Source: Pirellulales bacterium
GTDB taxonomy: Bacteria; Planctomycetota; Planctomycetia; Pirellulales; JAEUIK01
Assembly: GCA_019694435.1 (NCBI GenBank)
Contig: JAIBBZ010000030.1
Coordinates: forward strand, 1 to 64,000
Reading direction: 5' to 3'
Length of the DNA stretch: 64,000 nucleotides
Shown: in pieces, positions 9,350-18,191 of the stretch
How positions within the stretch are numbered: position 1 is the first letter of the stretch
Layout of the letters: every line of letters begins with the position of its first letter
Position numbers and translations under genes: made by a program
The notes under the pieces: model-generated
What the model was told of the DNA's origin: nothing
The model's database searches: none
Seen by the model: the letters and a program-made list of their open reading frames with translations, nothing else

Positions 9350-10428
9350 GCATCGTCTCGTGTTGGTTCGCTGGCGTCGAGCAGCCGCACGACACCAGCC
9401 CACGCGGTCGGGCGCTCGGCAAAGATCGCTTGGGCCACGTTGCGGATCGTTGCGCGATGACGCTCGGAGGTGATGTATTCCAACGGGCTCTTGCCGTCGA
9501 CACGTGCCCACAGGCAGCCCGCGAGGCATTGCAAGCCGCGGGCCACGAGCCGCGCAAACTCGGCCTCGCCCAGCCGGGCCAGCATTGCCGGGCGATAACT
9601 TTGCCAAAAGGCGTCGGCCAGGTCCAACATCCGCCGATCGCCGAGATGCACCGCCTTGGCCACGAGGTGCGTCAGGAAGAACCCAAGATCGAAGGCCGGA
9701 TCGCCGTAGTGCCCGGTCTCGAAATCGACCATCAACAGCCCCCCGTCGCGCTGCGAACCTCCGTCCCAGACAAGCAGGTTCTTCGGGCTGAAGTCGGCAT
9801 GCACCAGCGCGTGGCGTTCGGCGAGCGTGACTTCGATCAGGCGCTCGAAATCGGCGGCCGCGTCGGGCCTGGCCCGGGCCACCGCGCGAAAGTACGGATC
9901 GAGCCGCAATTGGTCGAAGATCGCGGTATCGCCCAGCGCGCGGGCCACGTGGCTGTCGTGCCAGGTCTCGGCATGCAGACAAGCCAGCAGTCGCCCACAA
10001 GCCGCGGCGATCGGCAACTCTACCCGGCCGTCCAGCAAATCGGCCTTCCAGACGCGATGTTCGCGCGGCGCGGCACTGATCGCGATCACATATCGCTGCC
10101 GGTCTTCGTGCAGCACACGCGGGGTTTCGAGCTGCAGCGCCGTAGCGTCCGATTGGTCGCGGCCGGCGAGCACCGCCTCGCAGCAGCGCAACACGGCCAC
10201 TTCCCGCCAGATGCGCTCGACGCCGCAGCGCCACTCCTGGGCCACGCGCAAGCGAGGGCGCGACTGCTTGAGCACGAGGTCGGGCGCGCCTGCATCGCGG
10301 CGGGCGACGTATAGCACCTCGTTCGACACGCCACCCGGCAGGCTCGCGACGTCGACCTGCTCGTGCCGGCCAATCCAGCCGCGGTCGTGCAGATACGAGG
10401 CGGCGTTGTCGGCAGTGAGCTCCCACAT
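9346..10428 (-). CDS. APH/choline-kinase-type phosphotransferase
   Basis: 360 residues with the aminoglycoside-phosphotransferase fold. An ATP-binding N-lobe carries a Gly-rich loop (SLPGGVSNEVLYV) and the invariant Lys in DLVLKQSRPRLRV. The catalytic loop is LVHADFSPKNLLVW (HxDxxxxN), and the metal-binding segment is MVDFETGHYGDPAFDLG. The KQSRPRLRV segment and general layout resemble methylthioribose kinases and other small-metabolite kinases more than antibiotic-resistance enzymes. The substrate is not readable. Its stop overlaps the enolase start (ATGA), so the two are probably translated together. I infer that it phosphorylates a metabolite whose product may relate to the enolase-like enzyme, but this is unproven. 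Confidence 0.85.
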   Translation of the reverse strand: MWELTADNAASYLHDRGWIGRHEQVDVASLPGGVSNEVLYVARRDAGAPDLVLKQSRPRLRVAQEWRCGVERIWREVAVLRCCEAVLAGRDQSDATALQLETPRVLHEDRQRYVIAISAAPREHRVWKADLLDGRVELPIAAACGRLLACLHAETWHDSHVARALGDTAIFDQLRLDPYFRAVARARPDAAADFERLIEVTLAERHALVHADFSPKNLLVWDGGSQRDGGLLMVDFETGHYGDPAFDLGFFLTHLVAKAVHLGDRRMLDLADAFWQSYRPAMLARLGEAEFARLVARGLQCLAGCLWARVDGKSPLEYITSERHRATIRNVAQAIFAERPTAWAGVVRLLDASEPTRDDA

Positions 10429-10434
10429 GGCGGG

Positions 10435-10713
10435 CTACGACTCGTCGGACGAGTCGTACCAGACGTGAATGCCGACCGTGTGACCCGATGCGGTGATCGG
10501 CAACGTGTGCCGCACGACAATGGATGGATTGTCCATCAGCCAATCGCTGAGTGCCTGGCTCAGCACAAACGGCACCTGGTTCAATTCGCGCTCGACCGAA
10601 TCGACGCGCAGGAAGATCCAGCCGGAACGCATTTCAAAGGCGTTGACCGTCAGATCGGAATCGAGCGGACCATGAGGATCGGGATCGGTCAACTTCAACC
10701 AGCCTTTCGGCAA
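10435..10713 (-). CDS. Conserved-looking hypothetical protein, 92 residues
   Basis: From TTG 10713 the product starts LPKGWLKLTDPDPHGPLDSD and ends HTVGIHVWYDSSDES, with alternating strands and one amphipathic helix (LSQALSDWLMDN). It has no signal or membrane segment. The frame continues upstream through sensible sequence (GATYEFDPLPKGW) to ATT 10740, just past the stop of the upstream DinB-like gene, and no ATG or GTG lies in that extension. The real start may therefore be the rare ATT codon. It sits 6 bases before the kinase gene, so it is likely in the same transcript. I do not recognise the family. Confidence 0.6.
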   Translation of the reverse strand: MPKGWLKLTDPDPHGPLDSDLTVNAFEMRSGWIFLRVDSVERELNQVPFVLSQALSDWLMDNPSIVVRHTLPITASGHTVGIHVWYDSSDES

Positions 10714-10741
10714 GGGATCGAATTCGTACGTCGCACCAATG

Positions 10742-11212
10742 CTATTCCGGCACGATGTGGCTCATATGCATCTCGGCGTGCCGACAATGCAATTGCTCCC
10801 ATTGGGGAATCGACAGCGTACCCACCACCGGACTGGGCACGCGTTTCTTCTCGGTACGCAAGCGGGCCACGGCCGCACGGAGGTACTCGAGTCCCTCGGC
10901 ATTGGTTTTCGCCGGTGGGAGCAGCGGCGCTCCGGCAGCCGGCAGCTTGTAGCCCGGGGGGGCACTCACACGCAGGAGCAACGGCCTGAACACCCGGCCG
11001 ATCAGCCGCAGGGGCAAGGACGGCGTGAACGGAAAGCCGTCGATCGAAGCATGCATCGCTTCGCCGAGGTGCCAATAGATCTGGCCGGGGGTCCAATTCC
11101 CCGCCAACCGCACCGGCGCGGTCGCCAGCCGCTCGGCGTCGGCCAGCAGATCGTCGAAACCCGAGTAGTGGACCTTGCGCCGGCGAGGCTTGGTCTGTGT
11201 AACGGTGGCCAT
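10742..11212 (-). CDS. DinB-like / DUF1569 protein
   Basis: 156 residues from ATG 11212, with a GGGAGCA sequence before it; the open frame continues far upstream but only as shadow sequence across the divergent gene. The four-helix pattern and the segments WTPGQIYWHLGEAMHASIDG and EQLHCRHAEMHMSHI match DUF1569, a branch of the DinB/YfiT metal-dependent fold. The His residues at the ends of these segments are placed as metal ligands. DinB-fold enzymes often transfer or conjugate small thiols; the specific reaction here is unknown. It is the first gene of the minus-strand group running to 6685 and is divergent from the C69 peptidase. A TACTAT -10-like motif lies at 11255-11260 on this strand. 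Confidence 0.75.
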   Translation of the reverse strand: MATVTQTKPRRRKVHYSGFDDLLADAERLATAPVRLAGNWTPGQIYWHLGEAMHASIDGFPFTPSLPLRLIGRVFRPLLLRVSAPPGYKLPAAGAPLLPPAKTNAEGLEYLRAAVARLRTEKKRVPSPVVGTLSIPQWEQLHCRHAEMHMSHIVPE

Positions 11213-11389
11213 GCATTGCTCCCCACATAGGACGGTCGGGCTGCCGCGCGCATGATAGTATCCCGGACGCACCGTGCAAGGGAGCCGCGCCCTGCGACCG
11301 CTTGTCGCCAACGGAACCGACCGGCTAGGATCGGCGCAGCCGTGACGAGGCGCCCCGCTTTCCACCTCCTGATTGCGAGTGACATTGTC

Positions 11390-12586
11390 GTGTGCGATTC
11401 GGTCGTCATTGTCCGGCCCGACGGCGTGCTGTTTGCCAAGAACTCGGATCGCGACGCGAACGAAGCGCAGATCCTCCAGTGGCAGCCGGCGCAAAGTCAT
11501 GCGCCGGGCTCGACGCTCCGCTGCACATACCTGGAGATCCCGCAGGTTTCCCGGACCCATGCCACGCTCGTCAGCCGGCCGTTCTGGATGTGGGGCGCCG
11601 AGATGGGCACCAACGAGCACGGCGTGACGATCGGCAACGAGGCCGTGTTCACCAAAGAACCATTGGCCGACGTCGGGCTGACGGGCATGGACCTGGTGCG
11701 CTTGGCGCTGGAGCGCTCCGCGACGGCCACGGCGGCCGTGCAGGTGATCGTCGAATTGCTCGAGCAACATGGCCAGGGAGGCGGCTGCGGCCTGGAAAAC
11801 CGCAACTTTAGCTACCACAACAGCTTCATGATCGCCGATCCACATACGGCGTTCGTTCTGGAGACCGCCGGCAAGAAGCATGCGGTCGAGCAGGTAATTG
11901 AGGGTCCGCGGACAATCTCCAATGCCTTGTCGATTCCTGCATTTGCCGAGCGGTATAGCGACACGATCAAGACCCAAGTCGCGGCCGGCCACGCGCGGCA
12001 GTGCCGCACGCAGACGCTGGCGCGCGACGTCGCACGCGTCGGCGATTTGATGCGCTTGCTCCGCGATCACGGCACCAGCGGCGCCGTTGTGCCCGAGTAT
12101 CACTGGACCAACGGCGGGCTCGGGGTGCCCTGCGTGCATGGCGGTGGACTCGTGGCCAGCTCGCAGACCACCGGGGCCTGGGTGGCCGATCTGCGTGCTG
12201 GCCACATTCGTCACTGGGTCACCGCCACGGCGGCTCCCTGCTTGAGCCTGTTCAAGCCGGTTGCCGTTGATCAACCGCTCGATCTGGGACCACCGCCGAC
12301 CGACCGGGCCGATCCGCGGTCGTTGTGGTGGCGCCACGAACGGCTCCACCGCCGCGTGATGCAAGACCCGGCGCGGCTGGCGTCGGGGATCATCGCCGAA
12401 CGCGATCAGGTGGAACGACGCTGGTTGGCCGATCCGCCGCCCACGGAATTGGCGTTTGCCGACGGCGACCGGCTGCTCGCCCGTTGGACGGCCGAGGCCT
12501 GGAAAGAGCCGGTCGAGGACCAGCGGCCCTGGTATGTGCGCCGCTTTTGGCAAAAGCGCAACGCGGCGGCCGGGCTCGAAGCATGA
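11390..12586 (+). CDS. Secernin-like C69-family peptidase
   Basis: 398 residues. GTG 11390 is chosen because it makes Cys the second residue (M-CDSVVIVRPDGV). C69/Ntn-type enzymes use an N-terminal Cys exposed by removal of Met or a propeptide, and secernins start almost the same way (CDTFV...FAKNSDR). The following FAKNSDRDANEAQ and WMWGAEMGTNEHGVTIGNEA are family signatures, as is the later NRNFSYHNSFMIAD. The length is close to eukaryotic secernins (about 415). The enzyme should be a cytoplasmic dipeptidase or amidohydrolase of the Ntn fold, with substrate unknown. A longer in-frame start at 11252 would bury the Cys behind a basic leader and is less likely. It is divergent from the DinB-like gene and convergent with comEC. 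Confidence 0.85.
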   Translation: MCDSVVIVRPDGVLFAKNSDRDANEAQILQWQPAQSHAPGSTLRCTYLEIPQVSRTHATLVSRPFWMWGAEMGTNEHGVTIGNEAVFTKEPLADVGLTGMDLVRLALERSATATAAVQVIVELLEQHGQGGGCGLENRNFSYHNSFMIADPHTAFVLETAGKKHAVEQVIEGPRTISNALSIPAFAERYSDTIKTQVAAGHARQCRTQTLARDVARVGDLMRLLRDHGTSGAVVPEYHWTNGGLGVPCVHGGGLVASSQTTGAWVADLRAGHIRHWVTATAAPCLSLFKPVAVDQPLDLGPPPTDRADPRSLWWRHERLHRRVMQDPARLASGIIAERDQVERRWLADPPPTELAFADGDRLLARWTAEAWKEPVEDQRPWYVRRFWQKRNAAAGLEA

Positions 12587-12601
12587 TGCCAGACGCCGTT
12601 C

Positions 12602-15172
12602 TCATGGCCTGCCGCGCCAGGTTTCGGCGCGCACCCCCGCGCGATCGACGACAAACTGAATCGCGCCGCTTGTGGCCGTCGTGACGACGCGGGCACCCTC
12701 ACTGCGGTAAGCATCGAGCAACTCGGGATCGAGCGGCGCAGGCCCACTGCTGATGACGACCCAGTCGGGCGTCGACCAGCGAGCCAGGCCTGGCGGGTTG
12801 CTACGATTGCTGCCGTGATGTGGCGCGAGAATCACATCGCAGTCGAGCGGCTCTTGCGCCAGCAGGCGTTCGACCCCTTCGCCCTCGAGGTCGCCGGTCA
12901 ACAAGATGCGGTGCCCGAGGTACTCGACAAGCAACACCAGGCTCTCGGCATTGTCGCGGCCGCGCAGTTCCTGGTCCGGCGGCGAAATGATCTCGACGCG
13001 CAGTTCGGGCGCCGCCAAGAGCACGCACCCGGCCGTGACCGGTTCGGGACGCAGGCGCTGAGCCCGCAACGCTTGATCCAGCGGTACCAGCGCCGGGCCG
13101 AAGTCGTCGAACATCGACGGCGTGATGAACACCCGGCGGACCTCGAAGCGTTCAAGCAGTTCGGGTGCGCCGTTGAAGTGATCGACGTCGGCGTGCGACA
13201 GACACAACGCATCCACCTTGCGACGGCGCGTGGTCCAGAGATACTGCGACACCGCGTCGGTCGCGCGGCGCGGCGAACCGAGTTGACCGATGTCGTACAC
13301 CCAGGCCTCGCCATGGGGCATCTCGAGCACGACCGCGCAGCCATGCCCCACGGAGAGAAACGTACACCGCAGGGCCTGCGGCGGAGCAGGGCGTTGCCAG
13401 GCGTTCCCCGTGCCGATCCCGGCGGGCAAGGGCACCGGCAAGACCCAGGCCACGAGCAGCCAGCCGGCCACGAACGTCCAGCGCATCCAACGCGCCGGCC
13501 GCCAGCGTGGTAGCAGTGCCCAGCAGGTCAACGCGCCGTAGAGGACCGGGAGCCACTCTTCGCGCGGGCCGGAAACCCAATAGTGATCCAGTGGCCAGGC
13601 AGCCACGACGGTAACCAGGCGATCGAGCACGGCGATGCTGCCGGCACAAAGCGCCGTAAACGGTACTGCCAAAACGGGCAGCACGATGGCCGCGGCCAGC
13701 ATTGACAGGCCCGAGAGCAGCAATATCGTGACCGGCAACCAAAGCAACGTGTTCAGCAGCGGCGCGAGCGGGGAAACCAGGTGAAACCGTGCCGCGACGA
13801 GCGGTAGCGTCACCAGCCAGACGCAAAAACTGAGCAGCGTGAGCCTCCACGCCCAGCAGACGACGCCGCGTGGCAAGCGCACAGACCAGGGTCGCGTTTC
13901 CCAGATGAGCCGATCCAACGGATCGCGTGGCGGCGGCATCCTCGTCATCGGGCTGAACCACACCAAGCTGGCCACGCACACGAACGACAATTGCGGTCCC
14001 AGGCGAAACAAATCGGCGGGGTTCAGCACCAAGACCACTAGGGCCGCGGCCGCGAGCGAGTTGAACGACAGGGCTTGCCTACCCAGCCCTGCGGCCAGGC
14101 AGACAATCACCACTAGGATCGCTGCGCGGACCACCGGCGGCTGGGCATCGGCGAGCCAGGCATACAGGCAGGTGATCGCGGCAATCAACACCACGGCCGT
14201 GCGCTGCGGCAGCCAACCCAGTCGCAGCAACGCGAACAAACTCCCGGCCAGAATGCCGACGTGCATGCCGGAGATCGACAACACGTGAATCGTGCCGGTG
14301 CGCATGAACGCCTCGCTGCGTTCGTCGCCCACCTGTTCCCGTAAACCGAGCAGCAAGGCGCTGGCCAACGTCGCTCGATGAGCCGGCAGGGCGGTGTGCA
14401 GGAAACCGTCGCCTTGCCGGCGAGCCGCGGCGATCCACCGCGCCGGGCGCCAGTGACTGCCCGGAGCCACGCGCACGAGTGATGCACGCGTAGCGACTGA
14501 CAAACGGGCCAGTTGCCGATCGGCGCGTGCATACGCAGAGAAATCGAATTCGCCTGGATTCGCCGGCGGACCTGGGCGAGACAGCCGAGCCCATGCGCGC
14601 CACCGATCTCCCGGCAAGATTTCGCGTACCGCGTCGCCGATCTCCAGCAGCGCTCGGCCCGACGCGGGGCGCACCAATCGCCCATCGCGGAGCGACACCA
14701 CGCGCACCGCCACGCGCGTACGCTCGCCGCGCGGACGAATGCGCAAGGGATCGTAAGCGGCCGGAGGCACCAGACGCGATTGCTCGAGCGCTACGAATTC
14801 CACCAGCACGGGGCGTGCCGCCGGGGCTGCGAATCCGGCGATGTCGTCGCTCGCGAACCGCTGCCACCGCAGGTGATGCCAACCACAGCCGAGCGCGGCC
14901 ACGGCTCCGAGCAGCAGCCAGGCCGCCAGACGGTCGCTGCTTGAACGCCGGGCCAGGGCCCAAGCGCCCAATAACCCGACCGCAGCGGCCAATGTTGTCC
15001 CACCCGCGACCGGGCTGACCCGATCGAATACGATGCCGAGCATCGCCGCCAAGGCGACGGGTACCAACGGTTCGTACGTTGGCGTAGTGGCGTCGCGGCG
15101 CCCGATCGCGCGGGCCCAGCCTTGCGTGTCGAGCGCCAGCGCGCCTCGAGATTCGTCCAACCTGTTCGGCAT
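12602..15172 (-). CDS. comEC: ComEC/Rec2-family DNA-uptake channel
   Basis: About 856 residues from ATG 15172; an extension to 15331 is possible but Arg-rich. Order: N-terminal membrane segments with a soluble DUF4131/OB-like insert; then the Competence domain, whose signature MRTGTIHVLSISGMHVGILAG is clear, with multiple membrane helices; then a C-terminal metallo-beta-lactamase-like domain. That domain carries CLSHADVDHFNGAPELLERF (HxDxDH metal motif), LLTGDLEGEGVERLL and LAPHHGSNRSNPP. In competent bacteria ComEC moves single-stranded DNA across the inner membrane, and the C-terminal domain may degrade the other strand. No other competence gene is nearby. Its end is 15 bases from the convergent peptidase gene. 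Confidence 0.92.
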   Translation of the reverse strand: MPNRLDESRGALALDTQGWARAIGRRDATTPTYEPLVPVALAAMLGIVFDRVSPVAGGTTLAAAVGLLGAWALARRSSSDRLAAWLLLGAVAALGCGWHHLRWQRFASDDIAGFAAPAARPVLVEFVALEQSRLVPPAAYDPLRIRPRGERTRVAVRVVSLRDGRLVRPASGRALLEIGDAVREILPGDRWRAWARLSRPGPPANPGEFDFSAYARADRQLARLSVATRASLVRVAPGSHWRPARWIAAARRQGDGFLHTALPAHRATLASALLLGLREQVGDERSEAFMRTGTIHVLSISGMHVGILAGSLFALLRLGWLPQRTAVVLIAAITCLYAWLADAQPPVVRAAILVVIVCLAAGLGRQALSFNSLAAAALVVLVLNPADLFRLGPQLSFVCVASLVWFSPMTRMPPPRDPLDRLIWETRPWSVRLPRGVVCWAWRLTLLSFCVWLVTLPLVAARFHLVSPLAPLLNTLLWLPVTILLLSGLSMLAAAIVLPVLAVPFTALCAGSIAVLDRLVTVVAAWPLDHYWVSGPREEWLPVLYGALTCWALLPRWRPARWMRWTFVAGWLLVAWVLPVPLPAGIGTGNAWQRPAPPQALRCTFLSVGHGCAVVLEMPHGEAWVYDIGQLGSPRRATDAVSQYLWTTRRRKVDALCLSHADVDHFNGAPELLERFEVRRVFITPSMFDDFGPALVPLDQALRAQRLRPEPVTAGCVLLAAPELRVEIISPPDQELRGRDNAESLVLLVEYLGHRILLTGDLEGEGVERLLAQEPLDCDVILAPHHGSNRSNPPGLARWSTPDWVVISSGPAPLDPELLDAYRSEGARVVTTATSGAIQFVVDRAGVRAETWRGRP

Positions 15173-15304
15173 CCGCCGCGCCCCCAAGAGCAGATCGACC
15201 CCAGCCGGTCGAGCCAGCAAGATAGCCTGCGAACCAAGGGCACCCAAATCGCAACGGCTTGCATAGCGCGAAACAAGCCAGGCGCCAGGGCGGCGCAAGA
15301 AGAC

Positions 15305-15369
15305 GGGGAACCGAGCGACCCGCCGCGGCAAGGCGTTCGGTTCCCCAACCGTTTCCCCAACTCTTGGGG
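15305..15369. other. Two tandem hairpins in the comEC upstream gap
   Basis: This lies in the 479-base gap between comEC and the small protein at 15652. Arms GGGGAACCGA (15305-15314) and TCGGTTCCCC (15337-15346) pair perfectly, extendable by three pairs including one G-U, around a GC-rich loop. A second hairpin, CCCCAA-CTC-TTGGGG, follows at 15355-15369. Neither has a T-run. The rest of the gap (15370-15650) is lower in GC, and I see no convincing gene in it. Confidence 0.5.
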
Positions 15370-15651
15370 CTGTGGTCGGCGGCAGAACTTTCGCGAGACC
15401 ACGAGGCGGACTAGGGGCCCGCCGGATTGTCTGCCCAATCGATCAACCGCGTGAAACGGATGTGTCTGCGTTCCCAATCGCTAACGAGTGGAACGCAAAT
15501 ACGACCCATAACCAGCGGTACGGTCCTGCTGACGTCGACAATACCATTTGCCGCGGCGATGGCAAACAAAACACGCCAAGAATTGGCTTATGGCGTCGAA
15601 TCACGAAAGGCGTGGAATTCTCGCTCGATCACCGGCGGCTCGGGTTCGACC

Positions 15652-15858
15652 ATGAACGATTCCGTTCGAGGAGTGCTGGTCGGCGCGCTCATCGGCGCGC
15701 TGGCAGGGCTGGGGGCGTGCATCTGGATCCTGCCCGAGACACCCTTCTTTCCTGGCGACACAATACTCATCGGCGCCGTCGTTTGCGGCGTCTGTGGTCA
15801 CCGTTGGGGCGATTCATTTTTTGATTGGCTCCGCGATCACTGGCATTGGTTCGTCTGA
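15652..15858 (+). CDS. Small glycine-zipper membrane protein
   Basis: 68 residues from ATG 15652. A short polar N-terminus leads to a membrane helix with small residues every fourth position (GVLVGALIGALAGLGACIWI). A PETPFFPGD loop, a second helix (TILIGAVVCGVCGHRWG) and an aromatic, His/Trp-rich tail (FFDWLRDHWHWFV) follow. Two cysteines fall in a CGVC arrangement in helix 2. The frame stays open upstream to 15427, but that part looks non-coding. No family is recognised. It lies 154 bases before the S9 peptidase on the same strand. Confidence 0.55.
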   Translation: MNDSVRGVLVGALIGALAGLGACIWILPETPFFPGDTILIGAVVCGVCGHRWGDSFFDWLRDHWHWFV

Positions 15859-16012
15859 CGGGCTGCAAGTGCCCCGGCGCGCTGACGAAGGGCGACGCGC
15901 TCGACTGGCGAGAATTGCGTTCGATCGGCGACCTGCGATATGTTGGCGCCACGGACGGCCCAAATTCCCGCCGGCAGCGGCGGATCTAGCCCAACACGGA
16001 GAGCTTGGTGCG

Positions 16013-18136
16013 ATGAACTTGCTTCGACGACGATGGACGCTGACTTATGTCATGCTGGGAACTGCGCTGCTTGGCTATCGTGGCGACGCCTGCGCCGCCG
16101 ACGAATTGCCCAATCCGCGGACGGTGCCGCAGGCCCTTGGTCCCGGCGCGAAGCTGCCCGGCCAGGCCGAACTGATCGCCCGAGACGTGCTGTTCGGCAA
16201 TCCCGATAAGGCCGCGGCCCGCATCAGCCCCGACGGCAAGCAGCTCGCCTACCTGGCCCCGGTCGATGGCGTGCTGAACGTCTGGGTCGGTCCGATCGAC
16301 AATCCCGATGCGGCCAAGCCGGTGACCGAGGATCGCAAGCGCGGCATCCGCTCTTATTTTTGGGCGTTCACTAACCGGCACATTCTCTACGCTCAGGATG
16401 CCGGCGGCGACGAGGATTGGCACATCTACTGCACCGACCTGAACTCGGGTCAGACGATCGACCTGACGCCGCTCGAAAAGGTGGCCGCGCAAATCGAAGG
16501 CGTGAGCCACAAGTTTCCCGACGAAATCCTGATCGGCCTGAACGACCGCAAGCCGGAATTCCACGACATCTACCGGGTCAACATCACGACGGGCAAGCGA
16601 GCGTTGCTGCAGGAGAATCCCGGTTTTGCCGGCTTCTTGAGCGACGACGAGTACCACGTCCGCCTGGCGATCAAGTACACGCCTGACGGCGGTCAAAGTG
16701 TTCAGGAGCCGGACGGCAAGGGCGGTTGGAAGGATTTCACCAAGATCGACATGGCCGACACGCTCACGACGAGCCCAGCCGGCTTCGACAAGTCGGGCAA
16801 CCGGCTGTACATGATCGACAGCCGCGGCCGCAATACGGGCGCACTGACGATCGTCGATCTGAAAACCGACGAAGTCAAAGTCCTGGCCGCCAACGACAAG
16901 GCCGACGTCGGCGGCGTGATGGCCCATCCGACCGAGAAGAACATTCAAGCGGTCGCGTTCACTTATACCCGCAAAGAATGGCAAATTCTCGACCCGCAGG
17001 TGAAGGCCGATCTCGACTACCTGAAGACCGTCGCCGACGGCGACGTCGAAGTGACCAGCCGCACGCTCGACGACCAGCACTGGATTGTTGCATATCTGAT
17101 GGACAACGGTCCCGTGCGCTACTATCGCTATGACCGCGCGGCGCACAAGGCCACGTTCTTGTTCACTAACCGCAAGGACCTCGAGGGCCTGCCGCTGGTC
17201 AAGATGCACCCGGTGGTCATCAAGGCCCGCGATGGCCTCGACTTGGTCAGCTATCTGAGTTTGCCGAAGCATACCGACCCGGACGGCGATGGCCGGCCGC
17301 AGGCCGCGCTGCCGATGGTTCTGCTGGTGCACGGTGGCCCCTGGTCGCGCGACGACTGGGGCTTCAGTTCGCTCGAGCAGCTGCTGGCCAACCGTGGCTA
17401 TGCCGTCTTGAGCGTCAACTTCCGCGGATCGACCGGCTTCGGCAAGGAATTTGTCAACGCCGGCAACGGCCAATGGGGCGCCAAGATGCACGACGATCTG
17501 ATCGACGCGGTCCGCTGGGCCGTCGCCGAAAAGATCGCCCTCAAGGATCGCATCGCCATCATGGGCGGCAGCTACGGCGGCTATGCCACACTTGTCGGGC
17601 TGACGGCCACGCCCGACGTGTTCGCCTGCGGCGTCGATATCGTCGGCCCCTCGAACATCCTGACGCTCCTGGCCACGGTACCGCCGTACTGGCAGCCGGC
17701 CGTGCAGATGTTCAAGGATCGCGTCGGCGATTTCACCACCGAGGAAGGCAAAAAGTTTCTCACCGAGCGCAGCCCGTTGACGCACGTCGACCGCATCGAG
17801 CGGCCGCTGCTGATCGGCCAGGGCGCGAACGATCCGCGCGTCAAGCAGGCCGAGAGCGACCAGATCGTCAAGGCGATGCAGGAGAAATCGATCCCGGTGA
17901 CGTACGTGCTCTATCCCGACGAGGGCCACGGGTTTGCCCGGCCCGAGAACAATCTGTCGTTCTTTGCCGTGGCAGAAGCGTTCCTCGCCGAGCACTTGGG
18001 CGGCCGCTACGAGGCCATCGGCAGCGACTTTGCCGGAGCGTCGATCACCGTGCCGGCCGGAGCGCAGGATGTGCCCGGTCTCGCCGAGGCGCTCGCCGCG
18101 CAGGCGAAGCCCGCCGGTGGAGCAGGGCAGGAGTAG
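16013..18136 (+). CDS. Secreted S9-family (prolyl oligopeptidase/acylaminoacyl-type) peptidase
   Basis: 707 residues from ATG 16013, preceded by GGAGAG. A signal peptide is visible (NLLRRRWTLTYVMLGTALLG, cleavage near ACA-AD). A beta-propeller region (about 60-400) contains AARISPDGKQLAYLAPVDG, and the alpha/beta-hydrolase domain follows from about 410. The catalytic triad can be placed: Ser520 in MGGSYGGYA, Asp607 in GANDPRVK and His639 in DEGHGF; HGGPWSRDDWGF forms the oxyanion region. Family members cut short peptides after selected residues, and this one should act in the periplasm. It carries about 50 extra C-terminal residues (Ala/Gly-rich, ending GGAGQE). Convergent with the GNAT gene. 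Confidence 0.93.
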   Translation: MNLLRRRWTLTYVMLGTALLGYRGDACAADELPNPRTVPQALGPGAKLPGQAELIARDVLFGNPDKAAARISPDGKQLAYLAPVDGVLNVWVGPIDNPDAAKPVTEDRKRGIRSYFWAFTNRHILYAQDAGGDEDWHIYCTDLNSGQTIDLTPLEKVAAQIEGVSHKFPDEILIGLNDRKPEFHDIYRVNITTGKRALLQENPGFAGFLSDDEYHVRLAIKYTPDGGQSVQEPDGKGGWKDFTKIDMADTLTTSPAGFDKSGNRLYMIDSRGRNTGALTIVDLKTDEVKVLAANDKADVGGVMAHPTEKNIQAVAFTYTRKEWQILDPQVKADLDYLKTVADGDVEVTSRTLDDQHWIVAYLMDNGPVRYYRYDRAAHKATFLFTNRKDLEGLPLVKMHPVVIKARDGLDLVSYLSLPKHTDPDGDGRPQAALPMVLLVHGGPWSRDDWGFSSLEQLLANRGYAVLSVNFRGSTGFGKEFVNAGNGQWGAKMHDDLIDAVRWAVAEKIALKDRIAIMGGSYGGYATLVGLTATPDVFACGVDIVGPSNILTLLATVPPYWQPAVQMFKDRVGDFTTEEGKKFLTERSPLTHVDRIERPLLIGQGANDPRVKQAESDQIVKAMQEKSIPVTYVLYPDEGHGFARPENNLSFFAVAEAFLAEHLGGRYEAIGSDFAGASITVPAGAQDVPGLAEALAAQAKPAGGAGQE

Positions 18137-18191
18137 CTCGGCGAACAAGGCGCCCACCACCGGCCGGCACGCGCCGATGACCGGACTGCGC

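Noticed and set aside
7635..10428. Methionine-salvage operon (kinase as MtnK, cupin as acireductone dioxygenase)
   Set aside because: The cupin is about 109 residues, far shorter than acireductone dioxygenase. Enolase is not the salvage-pathway enolase, and no mtnA or mtnB lies nearby.
11252..11389. Longer N-terminus for the C69 peptidase
   Set aside because: It would bury the catalytic Cys behind a basic, unconserved-looking leader; GTG 11390 fits the family.
15173..15331. Extended ComEC start
   Set aside because: The extra residues are Arg-rich with no membrane or domain features; ATG 15172 precedes the first plausible conserved part, though this is not certain.
15427..15651. N-terminal extension of the small membrane protein
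   Set aside because: Ser/Thr/Asn-rich and without pattern; ATG 15652 gives a clean two-helix protein.
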